Shown here: positions 1 to 11,489 of the stretch, piece after piece
Position numbering within the stretch: position 1 is the first letter of the stretch
Layout: the number at the start of each line of letters is the position of its first letter
Source: Ceratothoa steindachneri
Taxonomy: Eukaryota; Arthropoda; Malacostraca; Isopoda; Cymothoidae
Direction of reading: 5' to 3'
DNA length: 64,000 nucleotides
Assembly: GCA_963969495.1 (NCBI GenBank)
Contig: OZ018324.1
Span: forward strand, 159,615,758-159,679,757
Notes under the pieces: model-generated
Databases searched by the model: none
Told to the model about the DNA's origin: nothing
The model's input: only the letters and a program-made list of their open reading frames with translations
Position numbers and translations under genes: made by a program

Positions 1-255
1 TCACTCTCATTATATCCCTCTCATTCTTCCCTTCTCCTACTCTCCCTCCCTTTTCCTTTCTGTTTCTTTATTTCTCTTTCTCGCTTTTATTTTTCTTTCT
101 TTATTTCTCTTTCTCTCTTTTATTTTTCTTTCTTTATTTCTCTTTCTCACTTTTATTTTTCTTTCTTTATTTCTCTTTCCTTATTTATCTTTCTTTATTT
201 CCTTTTACTTATATCTCTTTCTTTATTTCTTTTTCCTTATTTCTCTTTCTAAAGA
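1..255. repeat. pyrimidine-rich simple repeat
   Basis: The stretch is almost pure C/T with A, built from variants of a TTTATTTCTCTTTCT-like unit of roughly 25-30 bases, for example around positions 66-180. No reading frame or RNA fold is supported. It probably continues beyond the left edge of the window. Confidence 0.85.
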
Positions 256-789
256 ATCGATTGTTCTACCTTTCGAGTTTACTCGCAGAGCCCTTCAGTC
301 ACACACCTTTCTGTTCCTCTTCATCAATATCTTTGGCGCCTTCCCTCGAGCGGGGCTGATGGGTAACTTTGAATTCTCGTCCTTACGAAACGAACAAATT
401 CCTCTTACCTCCTTATGAAATGCTATCGCCCCGAACTGTCTTTCATTATTATTTGGGAACGGGACTAAAGAGATCAAAATGGAAGCTCGCATGATTAACG
501 AAGGCATATCCCACCCCGTGCTAAGAAGAACAAAGAGAAATGTAAAGATAGGACATTAAAATTAATAAAAGTGTATAAGGACGGCAAGAGCAAACCTCTC
601 GAGCCTGAAATGCTGGTGTCAAGGCAACGTATATCTTTTAAAAGTCAATATCTGATAGGAGGCCCAACGTCATCTTACCTCACCTCATCATACCTACATA
701 ACCTATTCCTAGGTGTAAAAGGAAAATAAAACCCCTTACCTATTAAAGGAATTAGGAATAATATTTTTATTTTAATTTTGTGTCATGCA
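256..789. other. intergenic, nothing recognised
   Basis: No gene, RNA or mobile-element signature could be supported here. Short open frames exist but none resembles a known protein. Confidence 0.6.
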
Positions 790-1372
790 TTTTAAGCTTT
801 GTCCGGCCTATTTTTCTAGGCTGTGTGTTATTCTTTATTTTAGACCTAGTCCGGCTCTCTATTTTAGGCTTTGTCCTGTTCTTTGTTTTAGATTGTCCTA
901 AGTTTATTTTTTGATGTCTTGCTTTTTATTTTGTGGTGTGTCCTACTCTAAATTTTAGGTTGTGTCCTGCTTTTTAGTTTAGACCTAGTCCTGCCCTTTA
1001 TTTTATGCTGTGTCCGGCTCTTTATTATAGGTCGTGTCCAGCGTTTTATTTTAGATCTAGTCCTGCCCTTTATTTTAGGCTGTGTCCGGCTCTTTATTAT
1101 AGGTCGTGTCCAGCGTTTTATTTTAGATCTAGTCCTGCCCTTTATTTTAGGCTGTGTCCTGCTCTTTATTTTAGACCGTCTCCTGCGTTTTATTTTAGAC
1201 CTAGTCCTGCCCTTTATTTTAGGCTGTGTCCTCCTCTCTATTATAGGTCGTGTCCAGCGTTTTATTTTAGATCTAGTCCTGCCCTTTATTTTAGGCTGTG
1301 TCCTGCTCTTTATTTTAGGACGTGTCCTGCATTTTATTTTAAACTAGTACTGCTCTTTATTTAGGATGTGGC
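790..1372 (+). repeat. 24-bp minisatellite with 72-bp higher-order unit
   Basis: Repeats of about 24 bases run through the interval, each containing a core like CTTTATTTTAGGCTGTGTCC. The left part is degenerate. From about 1008 to 1152 two adjacent 72-base blocks, each made of three 24-base units, appear identical, so there is a recent higher-order duplication. Because 24 is divisible by three, one frame stays open for 119 codons (1005-1364) and reads as a PALYFR/PAFYFR repeat. That frame is an artefact of the repeat period, not a gene. Confidence 0.85.
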
Positions 1373-3145
1373 CTATATTAACGAGTGACACTCTATAGAA
1401 TTAAATTGCATAAAAGAGCTTAAAATTAAGAATATGAAGCTCCCTACAGTGGGGCAGTCGGGCGGCGGGCACAATGGAGACATTTCATTCCCTACTCTAG
1501 GAGTACAAGTTGGGAAAATCGGACGAACTTCGATTTACGATTTAATTTTTTAGAACGCTTAATGCCCTCTTTCACCCGGTTCTGGGTCGAAACAGGAGCG
1601 CAAAAAATAGTGGGAAATTTAAAAGAGTTGCGAAGTGATGACCCGTGAGAGCATCATTTTCCATGCGGCACTGGGGCCAGTAGGGCGTCCTACTTCAAGT
1701 TTCAGTCATGGTAGGGGCATTACTCTTACTTGAGCCCCCCGCCCCTGCTGGGATTTACACAAATGTGTTTTTTTTTCAATTTACAGGAAGCAACGAATAG
1801 GGTCAGGGGGACACTGATCGTACTTCGAGTGATTTTTTTGGTCATTAAAACTAAAGTTTCAAAGTTAGCTGAAATCCAAAGTTCCCAACAGGTAGCTCAC
1901 ATAAATACCTTTATTTTCCACATACATAACTTTGAAATATGTTTACAAGTTCATATTTTTGGTGCCATTTTGGAAAAAGGATTTTTCTACGGATCGTGAT
2001 CACGTCAGACACGTCCCCTACGACCTTGGTAATATTTCTTGTAATATTTTTATATGTTACAAGTGAAATTAAAAGATCTACTACTACTAAAGGATACGCA
2101 AATGTTATGAAAAGACATATGATAAGTATTAAAAGAAAATGGTTAGAATTGTTATTTTACTACAGGTAATGCACAGCCCACATTGTTTATCATTGTATAA
2201 ATATATTAATAACCTCATTAGGCAATGTAAAATTCATATTTAACTGCAATAATGCAACTGGAAAATTGAAAATTGAAATTCAAAGAGTTGGCATGAATTT
2301 CAATTTTTTCAAAAATATTTGAAAAGTATAAACACTTATCCTATTACTGAATTCACTTAGCACACCACTGTATATAGTTAAATCTTGCATCTAATCTAAA
2401 ATAATGTTAGATAATAACACATCACTATAAAAACGTCAACTTTGCACTTTGATATTTTCTATTTTTATTCATTTTTTGGTCGTTTTTTCACATTTTAAAC
2501 AAAAACAATGTTACGTGATAAGCATAGAGTAGTTTCAAAACAATGTGTTCACTAGTATAATTTTCACAAATTCCCCAAATTTATATAGACTGTCTACTAC
2601 GCACCATTTTATGTAAACTGTAAACACATAAATCCCTACGCAAGTGACCGTTATGAAATCACACTCATTTTCCTTCACAGTGATCATATTCGCTATGGAA
2701 ACCATAACCAGTGGTATCACGCATTATTCGCGAACACTGTGGAATATAATGAAACTCGTAAAACCTATATTAGGTACGTAAAATATATAAAAAAATACCT
2801 AGAAAACAAAAGTGGCGTCGGAGCTCCGCGAGAAGAAGAGGAAGTTGACGTCACATTAGATCCGTTTTCTATGCCAAAGGTAAACTAAATCAAACCCATA
2901 TTTTGGCAAGAATGCCTTTTGTATGGTCCGTGTCCACTTCACCTAGAGGACAAATGCGAAAAGATTCAATGGGAGGTGGGAGGATAAAAATGTTGGATAG
3001 GGAATTAAATTCATAGCTGATGAGAACAATGAAACTGGAGAAAGAATTAGCAGAAAGAGCACTTTCGTCATGACTTTCTCCTTTGAAAGAGTCAAAGAAG
3101 AATATGGAAATGGATAAGACCATGAGAGACAAAAATATTAAATCA
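1373..3145. other. AT-rich intergenic stretch
   Basis: AT-rich DNA with short frames only. I see no homologous protein, tRNA or clear repeat structure. Confidence 0.5.
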
Positions 3146-3425
3146 TACAGAGTGTCCCTAAAGTATGGACACATGGGAAATAAAACTGGTCCCCTCGTTC
3201 ACCAGACCTTACCTCCCTTGACTTCTTTTTCTGGAATATGTTAAAGGAGAACGTATATATAATCAATGGTATTAAAGGTACGAGAGACTTAAGGGAACAG
3301 CCCATCCTAAATGAATATGCTCATCTTGACGGAAATTGGAGTTAATCTCTCAAAGCGTATCGAATTTCGCATCACAAATGGTGGAAATCAAATTTAAGAT
3401 ATTATTTATTAATATTTCAGTTAAA
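3146..3425 (+). pseudogene. Tc1/mariner-superfamily transposase 3' fragment
   Basis: After a short terminal-repeat-like stretch near 3150 (agagtgtccctaaagtatgg), the + strand from about 3187 reads like the end of an IS630/Tc1/mariner-type transposase. The pattern PRSPDLTSLDFFFWNML is followed by KENVY and then an arginine/leucine-rich helix. In this superfamily a PxSPDLxPxDFFLW motif carries the last catalytic acid. Only this C-terminal part is left, and a stop interrupts it near 3343. It is a dead fragment; the subfamily cannot be fixed by eye. Confidence 0.6.
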
Positions 3426-4179
3426 TAAAATGTAGTGAATTTTTTCTATTAAAATATGCATTTTTCTTATGTTTATAGACTTTAGAGACACTCTTAATTG
3501 TGCTATTAAATTAAAAACATCGGATATCAGTGCTTCCAACACGACTAGAGATCCGGAGCTAGTTATAAGTAAGATTGCAATTTATAAACAAGACAAACAG
3601 ACTCGTGAGAAAATCAATTTTAAACATACGGATATGAATAACTACAATATAAATGTATCTCAAAACACACGAACAAACATATGAGCTGGCTGGATTATTA
3701 CTTTGTTGAATTATCGCTCGGAAAATGTTACAAAAATGAGAGAAACGATTTTAGACACAAAATTAAGTAATGATCAAATAAGTGAAGCGACTAAAAAACC
3801 TTTTAGAACAGAGTCGAAAAATAAGCATCGTTAGTTCAATGATAGAAAAAAAAATCAAATATAGATCCTTGGCCAAAGGTAAAAAGGAGACTCGTAGATT
3901 TATATATTTAGCACATTTAACCATTTTTTTAAAAATATTATGTTATTCATAAGTATGTATAATAATAATAAAGTTTTTTTGTTAATATGTTTGAATATTC
4001 TACTAAATGGTGAGTAATTAGAAAAAAGTTGTTTTCTAAATTCGAAATTTAACCAACATTTCTCGTTTCAGCTTAAATTTATAGCAATTGTGTATTCAGT
4101 ATCGTTTTAAATTGGATAATATAATAAAAACTAAAGAACTTACAGAAACTAAGAGCACAAATCAAGATTGATAAAACAT

Positions 4180-5180
4180 TCAAATGTTCCAGATATGTTA
4201 TTTAAACTACTATAAAACGATATCAAGAGACCAAGAGCTTTGTATCAAGGAAAAGAAATAGCAGAAAACGTATTACAAAGCTTAAAAAAACGGCTCTATC
4301 ATTCGAACTTCACTACAGAAACGCAGCAAAACATCTTCCAAACTCTCTGAGGGTTTAATGAAGCTTCAAGTTCAAAAATATGACCCAGAATACTTAGATG
4401 GAGACTTATCGATCAAAGGTTAAAAGGATCCAAGGGGAGAGAGAAGCTGTGGATATCCAAGGTCATCAGGACAAAACGTCTTCAGTGAGCCAAAGATAAA
4501 AAAAATGGACACATGAATAATGGTCCAAAGTTATTGAGTTAAATGAAAGTAATTATCAAGTAAGTAAGAAAGACTACTGTATTATCGTTTTATATGTGAT
4601 TTAAGTAATTCCATTTAATTATATTAGTAAACAAAAATATTTAAACGTTTAACTTCTGGCGATACATTTGTGAGTCAAAGAATTGGAGAGGAATTTACCC
4701 GTGGTTGTGTAGTACCAACTATGAAGCATAGAGGTGGTTTTCTCATGATATGAGGCAGCTTGTCTTCATCGAGAGCAGAGAACATTATTTTTATGCCAGG
4801 GAAGAATGAACTCACAAACTTATACCAACATGTTATCATGAGATTTAGAAATTGCATCCTACAAAACCAAGAAACGAAGTTGTATTTCAGTAAGACAATG
4901 ACATCTTGCCATACGTCCAACGACACCAAGAATTGGTTGGAGAAATGAGGATTCCCACTATAGAATGGCCACCACAAAGCCCAAACTTAAATCTGATAGA
5001 ACAGTAGTGGCGAGTGCTTGAAAATGCAATAAAAAGTACCACAAAATTTAGAATTGCATCTACGAAAAATATAAGCAGTGGGAAAAGATGGTGCCATAAA
5101 TTTGCGAAACTTTGGTAAAATCTATGTCACGAAGAATTATGGCCGTAATAAGAGTAGAATGGGGTCCAACTCGTATTAAA
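4180..5180 (+). pseudogene. decayed Tc1-like transposase
   Basis: The + strand shows disjointed pieces of a Tc1-family DDE transposase in order. An N-terminal helix region with a SFELHYRNAAKHL-like stretch lies near 4295-4340. Next comes a QQDND-like segment near 4890, corresponding to the second catalytic aspartate block. A WPPQSPNLNLIEQ segment follows at about 4965-5005, matching the family's WPxQSPDLNPIEN block with the final acid. The tail near 5125-5175 reads SMSRRIMAVIRVEWGPTR. Stops and frameshifts break every part, so it cannot encode a working enzyme. Terminal repeats could not be identified with confidence. Confidence 0.7.
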
Positions 5181-5429
5181 AATAAAAATAAATATAATAT
5201 AAATACTTTTATCCAAATGTGATTAAAATAAATCTAAAGTTAATAAAAAAACGACCAGAAAATATCATAAAATACAAATTGAATAAAAAAATTAAAAAAA
5301 TAATAAATTAGTAAATCAGAAGAAACAATCCTAAATCAATGGACACTAAATGACTACACGGCTGATAAAACTCAGAATTCGAAGAGTTCTGTTAAAGTTA
5401 TTACTGCAACGAACGCCAAATATTCCCAA

Positions 5430-5935
5430 ATGGAGCCCTCGTAGCCCACTAAAGGAAACTGGAATCTCACGTTTTGGTACTTGAGATCGATTCCGGCTAT
5501 GGAATTGACAAAAGATTTCTCTGCTGTTAGGAAACACTTTTTCATACCAATTTTGGGGAAAAGGGAGGGCTGATATATGCACCCAGGCACTTTCTTCCAC
5601 ATATACTATCACGCATATACCCAATTAAAACACCAGTGTCTCTTCCGTTCATTCCTTCGCACTCACTACACATCCCTCTTCCACCTTCGAAACTTCCTGG
5701 AAGGTTTTACAATCCACACTCCTTTGACATGGCGTGGACAGCAATCCCTTAAGCCAAGAATTGGTCCCACGCTAGTTGGTGCCAAGACAAGACTAACGCT
5801 TTTGCCTCCCCTTCTCCCAACCCCATATGAGGCTCAGCCCACTGGCGCCCTCGTGCTTGCTACTGGTCGTCATACTGATCGTTATATCAATTTCATTATC
5901 TAATCGAGTGACCCACTCCAAAGGATAGAGGCGTA
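5430..5935 (+). repeat. tRNA-headed SINE-like repeat, copy 1
   Basis: Near 5438-5500 is a tRNA-like head with an A-box-like TAGCCCACTAAAGG and a B-box-like GAGATCGATTCC. It is followed by a body of about 400 bases. The distal body (about 5750-5930) resembles the body at 13676-13800 (+) and at 29905-30060 (-), sharing blocks such as GGTCCCA, GAGGxCxGxCCC and TGTCATxCTGATC. This copy runs on into an AATTTCATTATCTAATCG-like end that the copy on the opposite strand also has. The boundaries are approximate. Internal pol III promoter function is inferred, not shown. Confidence 0.55.
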
Positions 5936-6509
5936 CAGGGCTAATTATTTATATGTAATTAATTAACTAATTAGTAAATAAAGACGAAATTACACATACC
6001 TGAGAGCAGAGAAAATATGATCTGCCCGGGAGAAAAGAATGTTGCAATAGAACTTGTCGAAACTTGGGTGCGGATAACTTGAACAATAACTTCTCTATTT
6101 AAAAAAGATATACAAAGGAAAAAAATAATAATTTACATGATATAAAACTCGATTGTACTCCTGTTAGGGTTCAGGCAAGAAAGTAATATAGAACTAATAA
6201 ATATCGTATAGACAACACAATACGAGCGTAAGACCAAACTGACAAACGATGGTAAGTAATCAGGTAGCAGAACAGGCATGTATTACAGGAAGAAATTATA
6301 TTATAGCCAATTTGACTATTTAAAAGCATTTTAACAATCATTATAGCTAAATAACAAGTATAGATGTGCGAGTGGATGGAATTTCTTGACTATGAAAATA
6401 GTCATATTCGACCACTACAACTACAGATTGAGTCTAAGAGTCAACATAAACAAAATGTTAATAAGATCTTCATTGCCTCCTTATTTGTATACTGCTGCAC
6501 AAAAACACA
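5936..6509. other. no gene recognised
   Basis: AT-rich DNA between two retroelement relics. No coding, RNA or repeat structure could be supported. It may be part of a larger uncharacterised repeat. Confidence 0.4.
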
Positions 6510-6765
6510 ATTTAGGCTCTATTCAGTCACTATTGATGAAATAAACTAAAAATAGGGTGCTAAAAGGAGGTCTCAGAGAGTAGAAAGGAATTCAAGTTAA
6601 TAGGATATATTTAAAACAAATTTGCCTTGCTGAGGATATCTTATTATTTGCCTTAAGTTGAAGAGAACTACAGTTAATGATAGTAAGAGTTGCAGGCCAG
6701 TTTGAGAATCGGAAATCATTATTTTAGAAACTGAATTTGAGCTCTAAGATTTGGTAAAGTAAAAC
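6510..6765 (+). pseudogene. LINE reverse transcriptase scrap
   Basis: Two in-order pieces resemble the middle of a non-LTR reverse transcriptase. A segment like FRLYSVTIDEIN is followed by GIQVNRIYLKQICLAEDIL and then ELQLMI. In many LINE families this corresponds to a G(I/V)xxNGxYLxxLRFADDI block, where ADD holds the polymerase catalytic aspartates; here it has become AED. Stops separate the pieces. This is a short, inactive remnant identified by pattern only. Confidence 0.5.
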
Positions 6766-6963
6766 AGGTAGAAATAAAATTAAATTTAGTGTAGGTACGA
6801 AATTATATGTACTTACAACTGGTTGTAACATCATGCAAGAGTAATCAGTGAGAAATTGGAAGGGAGAGTAGTAGGAAAGCTTAACTTAATCTTACCAAAA
6901 TAACACATCCATCTACAAGTTATAAAACATATTTAACCACCAAGTGTTAACTGTTTAAACGTA

Positions 6964-8267
6964 CGAGGAGCAGTCAATAAGTTTTGCAATTCAGATATAA
7001 GGAAACGAGATATGAGGAAAAGGGTTTTATTATTTTCCAATATAACTACCCTCGACTTCAATTCACTTGCGCCACTTGTCCCTGAGGCTTCGAATTCCCG
7101 ACAACCAGAAATCTCCCGACTGCTGTTCAATCCACTCCTGGACGGCGAGCTGGACATCTTTATCGTCCCCAAACCGGCGTTTATGCAGTGCAGCCTTTAG
7201 CTGGCGGAATAAAAAGTAGTCGCTAGGGGCCAGACCTGGACTCTAGAGGGCATGGTTGAGCTCCTCTAATCCGCACTCGCGCAGGGCAGCCTGTGCAACT
7301 CCGGCCTTGTGGACAGGGTCATTGTCGTGGAGGAGCAGAACGCCGCGTGTCAACTTGACGCGCCGCTTCTGACGGATGCACTTCTTCAACCCAGCCAGTT
7401 CCTCGGTGTAATATTAGCCTGTGATGGTCCTTCCACGAGGCGCATAGTCCACCATCAACACTCCCTCATAATCCCAGAAGATGGTGGCCATGATCTTCCC
7501 GGCTGAGGGTTGGGTCTGGAACTCGATGGGGGTTGGAGAGCCCTTGTGCTTCCAGGCCATGCTTTTGAGCTTCATCTCGGGATCCCAGTGATGGACCCGC
7601 GTTTCATCACGTGTCACTAAGTGTAACTCGAATCACGCCGGGTCTTGGTTGTACAGGAGCAGCAGCTCCTCCAAACTTTGGCGAGGTTGAAGTCGATCAT
7701 GGGGCGTGAGGTTTCGTGAGGTTTCTAGGGACCCAACGGGCAGAGACCTTGGCCATGTCTAAATTGTCGTGGATGATGGTGATAACACTTCCATGTTATA
7801 TTCCAAGTTCTCACTCGATTTCTTCGACCTTCACCCATCGATTTTCGAGGATCATCCTCTTCACACGGGCCCCATTGTCCTCATTGGTCACGTCTGACGG
7901 GCTTCCTGGACGGGGGTCATCTTCAAGAGACTCACGACCATGGTGGAACTCCCTTTTCTAGCGAGCAATGGTTGCATAGAAAGGGGCGGTGTCGGTGCAC
8001 ACTGCAACCATGCCTTCATGGATCTCTTTTGCATTCTTGCCTTCCTTGGTTAAAAATTTGATCACTGCGCGGTGTTCAACCTTCTCCATTGTTGAAAAAT
8101 TTGTGATTGACGATCTGCGATCAGCTACTGCTTATTAAATAGACGAGGCAGGAGCGTTCGGCTTCAGGTCCTGACCTGTCATAACTTGTCCTAACACCCC
8201 CACAAACAGCCATCCCCCTTCCTCTGTTTTGCCCTACCGATTCGCAAAACATATTGACCGCCCCTCG
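6964..8267 (-). mobile_element. mariner element copy 1, TA-flanked
   Basis: The ends form inverted repeats. The left end begins CGAGGAGCAGTCAATAAG and the right end, read on the minus strand, begins CGAGGGGCGGTCAATATG. Both continue TTTTGC and each is flanked by a TA dinucleotide (6962-6963 and 8268-8269). Target-site duplication of TA is the hallmark of Tc1/mariner insertion. The length of 1304 bp fits a full-length mariner. The single gene inside runs on the minus strand and is broken. A second, differently diverged copy lies at 16701-17992. Confidence 0.9.
7030..8089 (-). pseudogene. mariner transposase, inactivated
   Basis: Starting from ATG at 8089 the minus strand reads MEKVEHRAVIKFLTKEGKNA, the N-terminal helix-turn-helix region of a mariner transposase that binds the terminal repeats. 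Further along come VSARWVPRNLT, then a degraded TGDETW-like region where the first catalytic aspartate should lie, and WKHKGSPTP. Next are the LLHDN region, the SGPxxSPDLAPSDYFLF-equivalent (now corrupted) and the end of the protein near 7030 (GSYIGK). Several in-frame stops are present, for example after YATIAR. A local 12-base duplication of CTCACGAAACCT near 7700-7725 adds another frame disruption. Mariner enzymes are about 345 residues, so this copy is nearly full length but dead. Confidence 0.9.
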
Positions 8268-9315
8268 TACCAAGTGAAAACTGAACGCTAAACAAACTGA
8301 GGATAACCCAGAGAAACATGTTGAGAATAAAGGACAGAGACCGTAGAAGAAAAGGAGATAAGGACACAAGGGCTTGAAGAAGTGAATCAAATGGCGAAAG
8401 TTTCATATGCATTTACACCTTTATCCTTTTCTTACTACTTTCTGCCCCTTGGAAAAATCTCCAGATGGAGATGCCCTTGTTGGTTTCTTCAATTCGAAAA
8501 AAAATATCCAGGAAGATTTCAAAATACGAATACCAGTGGCGGTTCAAGAATAAAATATTTTTTTTTTTTGGGGGGGGAGCGAGGGGTGCGAACCTGAATT
8601 CCTCCATCTGAGTATTATGAGAAAAAGGCATTGATGATTAATAAGGGTTATGATAGACAGTATTAATAATAAATGACAGCATCTCATAAAGGAGTGTGAA
8701 TTAACTCACTCGGATCCGAATTTGGCCACACATCAGAAAATTATGACTTGTAGTTTTTGGACGTCATTTACGGTATAATACTGAATTTACTAATTATTTT
8801 TGAGATTTATCTGTATTTTAGACATGTATCATATAAGGTACATTCGATCACAACGGTTTAAAAATTGTTCTATATACATATATTCTATATTATTACATAA
8901 CCCTTTCTCGAAAGCAGAATACCAGTTTGTCTTAAAATAGAAATATAGACATACTTATGCGAGAGCACCTTAGGTCATTGTTATAATTGCCAGAAGTTAT
9001 TTATGGTGGAAGTGTTTGGAATTTTCCCTATCTTCAGTAGCCAAAAGAACTATAGCCAAGGAGGACGCGCACCTCTCCTGAACTAGTTCTGTTTCACAAC
9101 AAAGACATAAATATGTAGACAAACGACTAAGATAAAGTGGCAAAAGAAAGAGGGAAAAAGATGATAATAAGAATTAAAGCTGATCACAGATTCGATAAAA
9201 CTTCCTGTTGTCCATCGATAAATGATCGTAAGGTTGTGCGCAAATGCACACTCATACACTTAGAAATACAGACACATGCATACAAGATCTCATGCAAAAT
9301 CTCTAGATTCAGGTG
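8268..9315. other. intergenic, nothing recognised
   Basis: No gene or mobile element could be supported. A T/G homopolymer run lies at about 8560-8578. Confidence 0.5.
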
Positions 9316-9488
9316 CAGCCTTGGCCAAAATTATGTGGCAGGTATGAAAATGTGAAGAATAGGATTAAATCTCATTTATTTCATACTTGACATAATACAA
9401 TTAAACATTTTTGCGTATAGTATATTACTAATTAATATTTGATGTGTCCTCCTTTTGCTTTTATAACCGCTCTAATGCGTTTTTGCAT
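9316..9488 (+). repeat. left terminal inverted repeat of Tc1-like element
   Basis: It pairs with 11095-11265 in reverse complement. Shared blocks include CAGCCTTGGCC, GTATGAAAA, TTGACATAATACAA and TGATGTGTCCTCCTTTTGCT. Confidence 0.85.
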
Positions 9489-9609
9489 ATTGTGCATAAG
9501 TGGTTGGGGCAACCTTCTGACATTCAATGTGTGATACTAAGGTTTATTCTTATTTTTTCATTGGTTATCTTATTGTTAACTTACAAGTGGTAATTTTTTT
9601 GTTAAAAAT

Positions 9610-11151
9610 GTCTCCGCAGAAACAGATTCCTGAAGTTCAAAGAGCTAACTAAAATCATTGCATTGTCCAGAGAGGGATTATCCCAAGTTAAAATTGAGGG
9701 AAATTTAAATGCTCGAGAAACGGTGTCCAAATAACCATTAAAAGGTACAATAAGACCAATTCCTTCAAAAACCGTGATGGTCAAGGTTGCAAAAGGTGTA
9801 CAACTCCGAGGGAAGAGAGGTTGCTGAAAAGGACATCTCTGGCCGACAGGGGAAAAAGCTGCGCTGACCAAATTCGCGTGTTCTTACTTATTCTGATTTA
9901 TGACCTTACGACCTTCAAAACTTCCAATAGTTCCAGGACTAACCTTAGGAAGACCTTGACAATTATATTATTCGAAATAAAATGTAAAACAACACAAGGG
10001 TTTCAAATTTCGTTAGAATCGACCGAATAGTTATGATGTTATTGCCAAATAATTCCCCGGGTGACCTTGCTAGAACTTTGGCAATTATATCATTCGAAAG
10101 AAAGTGTAAAACAACATAAAGGTTTCAAATTTCGTTAGAATAAGCTTAATAGATATGATGTCACTACCAAAAATAAGAGGAAAATGTGTGGCCAACGGAC
10201 CGACTGACCCACATAGTGAGCTATAGATAGAGTCGCACGCGACTAAAAACCTCTTCTGATGTAGCTGCTGAGTTTCAGGCTGCAACAAATAAAGAGATAT
10301 CAAGACGCACTGTGAGAATAATGTTATTAGAAGCTGGGCTCAAAGGATGTAAGGCCAGAAAGAAACCGTGTCTGTCTCGGATAAACAAGAAGAAGCGATT
10401 GTCTTGGGCAAAAGAGCATAAAGATTGGACTGATGATGATTGGGCTAAAGTTGTTAGATCAGATTAAACCAACTTTGAGAAAGGTTCTTCACATTAGTTT
10501 CCACCAATTTATTACGCTTGTACACATTTTTAATGAATACCGAATTTTTTATTGGATAGCAAATATGATCAGTAAAATTTGTGTTTCTCCTCAGATCTTA
10601 GAACCCCTGTTGCTGATTATGTTCGTCGAAGCGTTGGGGAAGTTTATGATCCGAGATGTGTTGGCTCAATAGTCAAATTTGGAGGTGGAAGTGTAATGTT
10701 TGGGGGCTGCATGTCTTCTTCAGGTCCAGAATTGTTGTTCACTTGTGAGGGCAGAATGAATTCTAACACTTACTCCAGCATGCTAGACCAGGTTTATCAA
10801 CCTTCCTTAGGTAAAATTTTCCATGATGACATACCAGATGGTGTAATCTTCTAACAAGACAATGCTCCATGCTACACATCTAGAGTCTCAAAGAGTTGGT
10901 TTTATCAGAAAAGGGTGACGTTGATGGAATGGCCCCCTCAATCTCCAGACCTAAACCCCATTGAACATTTGTAGTCACACTTGGGCACAAGAGTGAGGGT
11001 GCACAAATGTTCCTAAAAAAGTGAATTAACAGCCAAAGTTCACGAAAAGTGGCAGAAAATTGACCCAACAATCTGTGTCAACTTAGTCTCAAATATGCAA
11101 AAACGCATAAAAGCGGTTATAAAAGCAAAAGGAGGACACATCAAATATTAA
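9610..11151 (+). pseudogene. Tc1-like transposase, interrupted and inactivated
   Basis: An N-terminal start at about 9609 reads MSPQKQIPEVQRA. ERLLKRTSLADRGK follows near 9815-9855, then an insertion, then TSSDVAAEFQAATNKEISRR from about 10249, which is the DNA-binding paired-like region. The catalytic core has VVRSD near 10450 (first aspartate, followed by a stop), QDNAPCYTS near 10856-10882 (second aspartate) and MEWPPQSPDLNPIEHL near 10925-10970 (final glutamate; a stop follows). The C-terminus ends KAVIKAKGGHIKY with TAA at 11149-11151, inside the right terminal repeat. There is an extra ~100-base stretch near 10477-10576 between TNFE and the ICVSP block. Multiple stops mean no active product. 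Confidence 0.85.
9873..10248 (+). mobile_element. nested non-autonomous insertion, Helitron-like ends
   Basis: The transposase codons before 9872 and after 10249 join in frame (ALTK then TSSDV), so the intervening ~376 bp is an insertion. Its start contains TCGCGTG and its end contains CACGCGA within the small palindrome GTCGCACGCGAC, followed directly by TAAA. A 3' hairpin just before a CTRR-like end is typical of Helitron-type elements. The rolling-circle assignment is inference; target-site details are blurred by an A run. Inside are two diverged ~105-110-bp tandem units (about 9952-10048 and 10062-10170), both containing GGTTTCAAATTTCGTTAGAA. Confidence 0.6.
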
Positions 11152-11265
11152 TTATTGATAGAATATCAGCAGAAATGTTTATTTGTATTATGTCAAGTAT
11201 AAATATGAGTTTCAATCATATTCTTCACTTTTTCATACCTGCATCTATAATTTTGGCCAAGGCTG
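11095..11265 (-). repeat. right terminal inverted repeat of Tc1-like element
   Basis: Reverse complement of 9316-9488 with a few substitutions and small indels. Its inner part encodes the last 19 codons of the transposase on the + strand. Confidence 0.85.
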
Positions 11266-11489
11266 TATGTTAAGAAGATTAAATATTTTCACTCTTTATA
11301 ACGAATGGAACAAGGTGTGGAAAGTGAAGCCAAATATTGAAAAGAAGTAAGAACTGGTAGCAAAGAGTTGTGTGTGGAAGAGGGAGAACTGGGAAGTTGA
11401 AGCATAATGCTAAATGGTGGAATGATGATTTGAAGCGTGTAGTGGAAAGCAAAATAGAGGTGTAGATGCAAAGCTTAGTAGTACGAATG
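11266..11489. other. flank of transposon and LINE
   Basis: Short stretch between the Tc1-like element and the recognisable LINE coding remnant. It may be 5' LINE sequence, but no protein pattern is clear. Confidence 0.35.

Larger units (their letters stand above)
9316..11265 (+). mobile_element. Tc1-like element with ~170-bp terminal inverted repeats
   Basis: The first bases (9316 on) read CAGCCTTGGCCAAAATTAT. The last bases, on the opposite strand from 11265, read CAGCCTTGGCCAAAATTAT as well. The similarity continues inward for about 170 bases, to 9488 on the left and 11095 on the right, with small differences. The right end is followed by TA (11266-11267); the left flank reads TG, probably a mutated TA. 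A broken DDE transposase lies inside on the + strand. A separate insertion of about 376 bp has split its N-terminal third. At 1950 bp the element is longer than a typical Tc1 because of that insertion and the long repeats. Confidence 0.85.
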
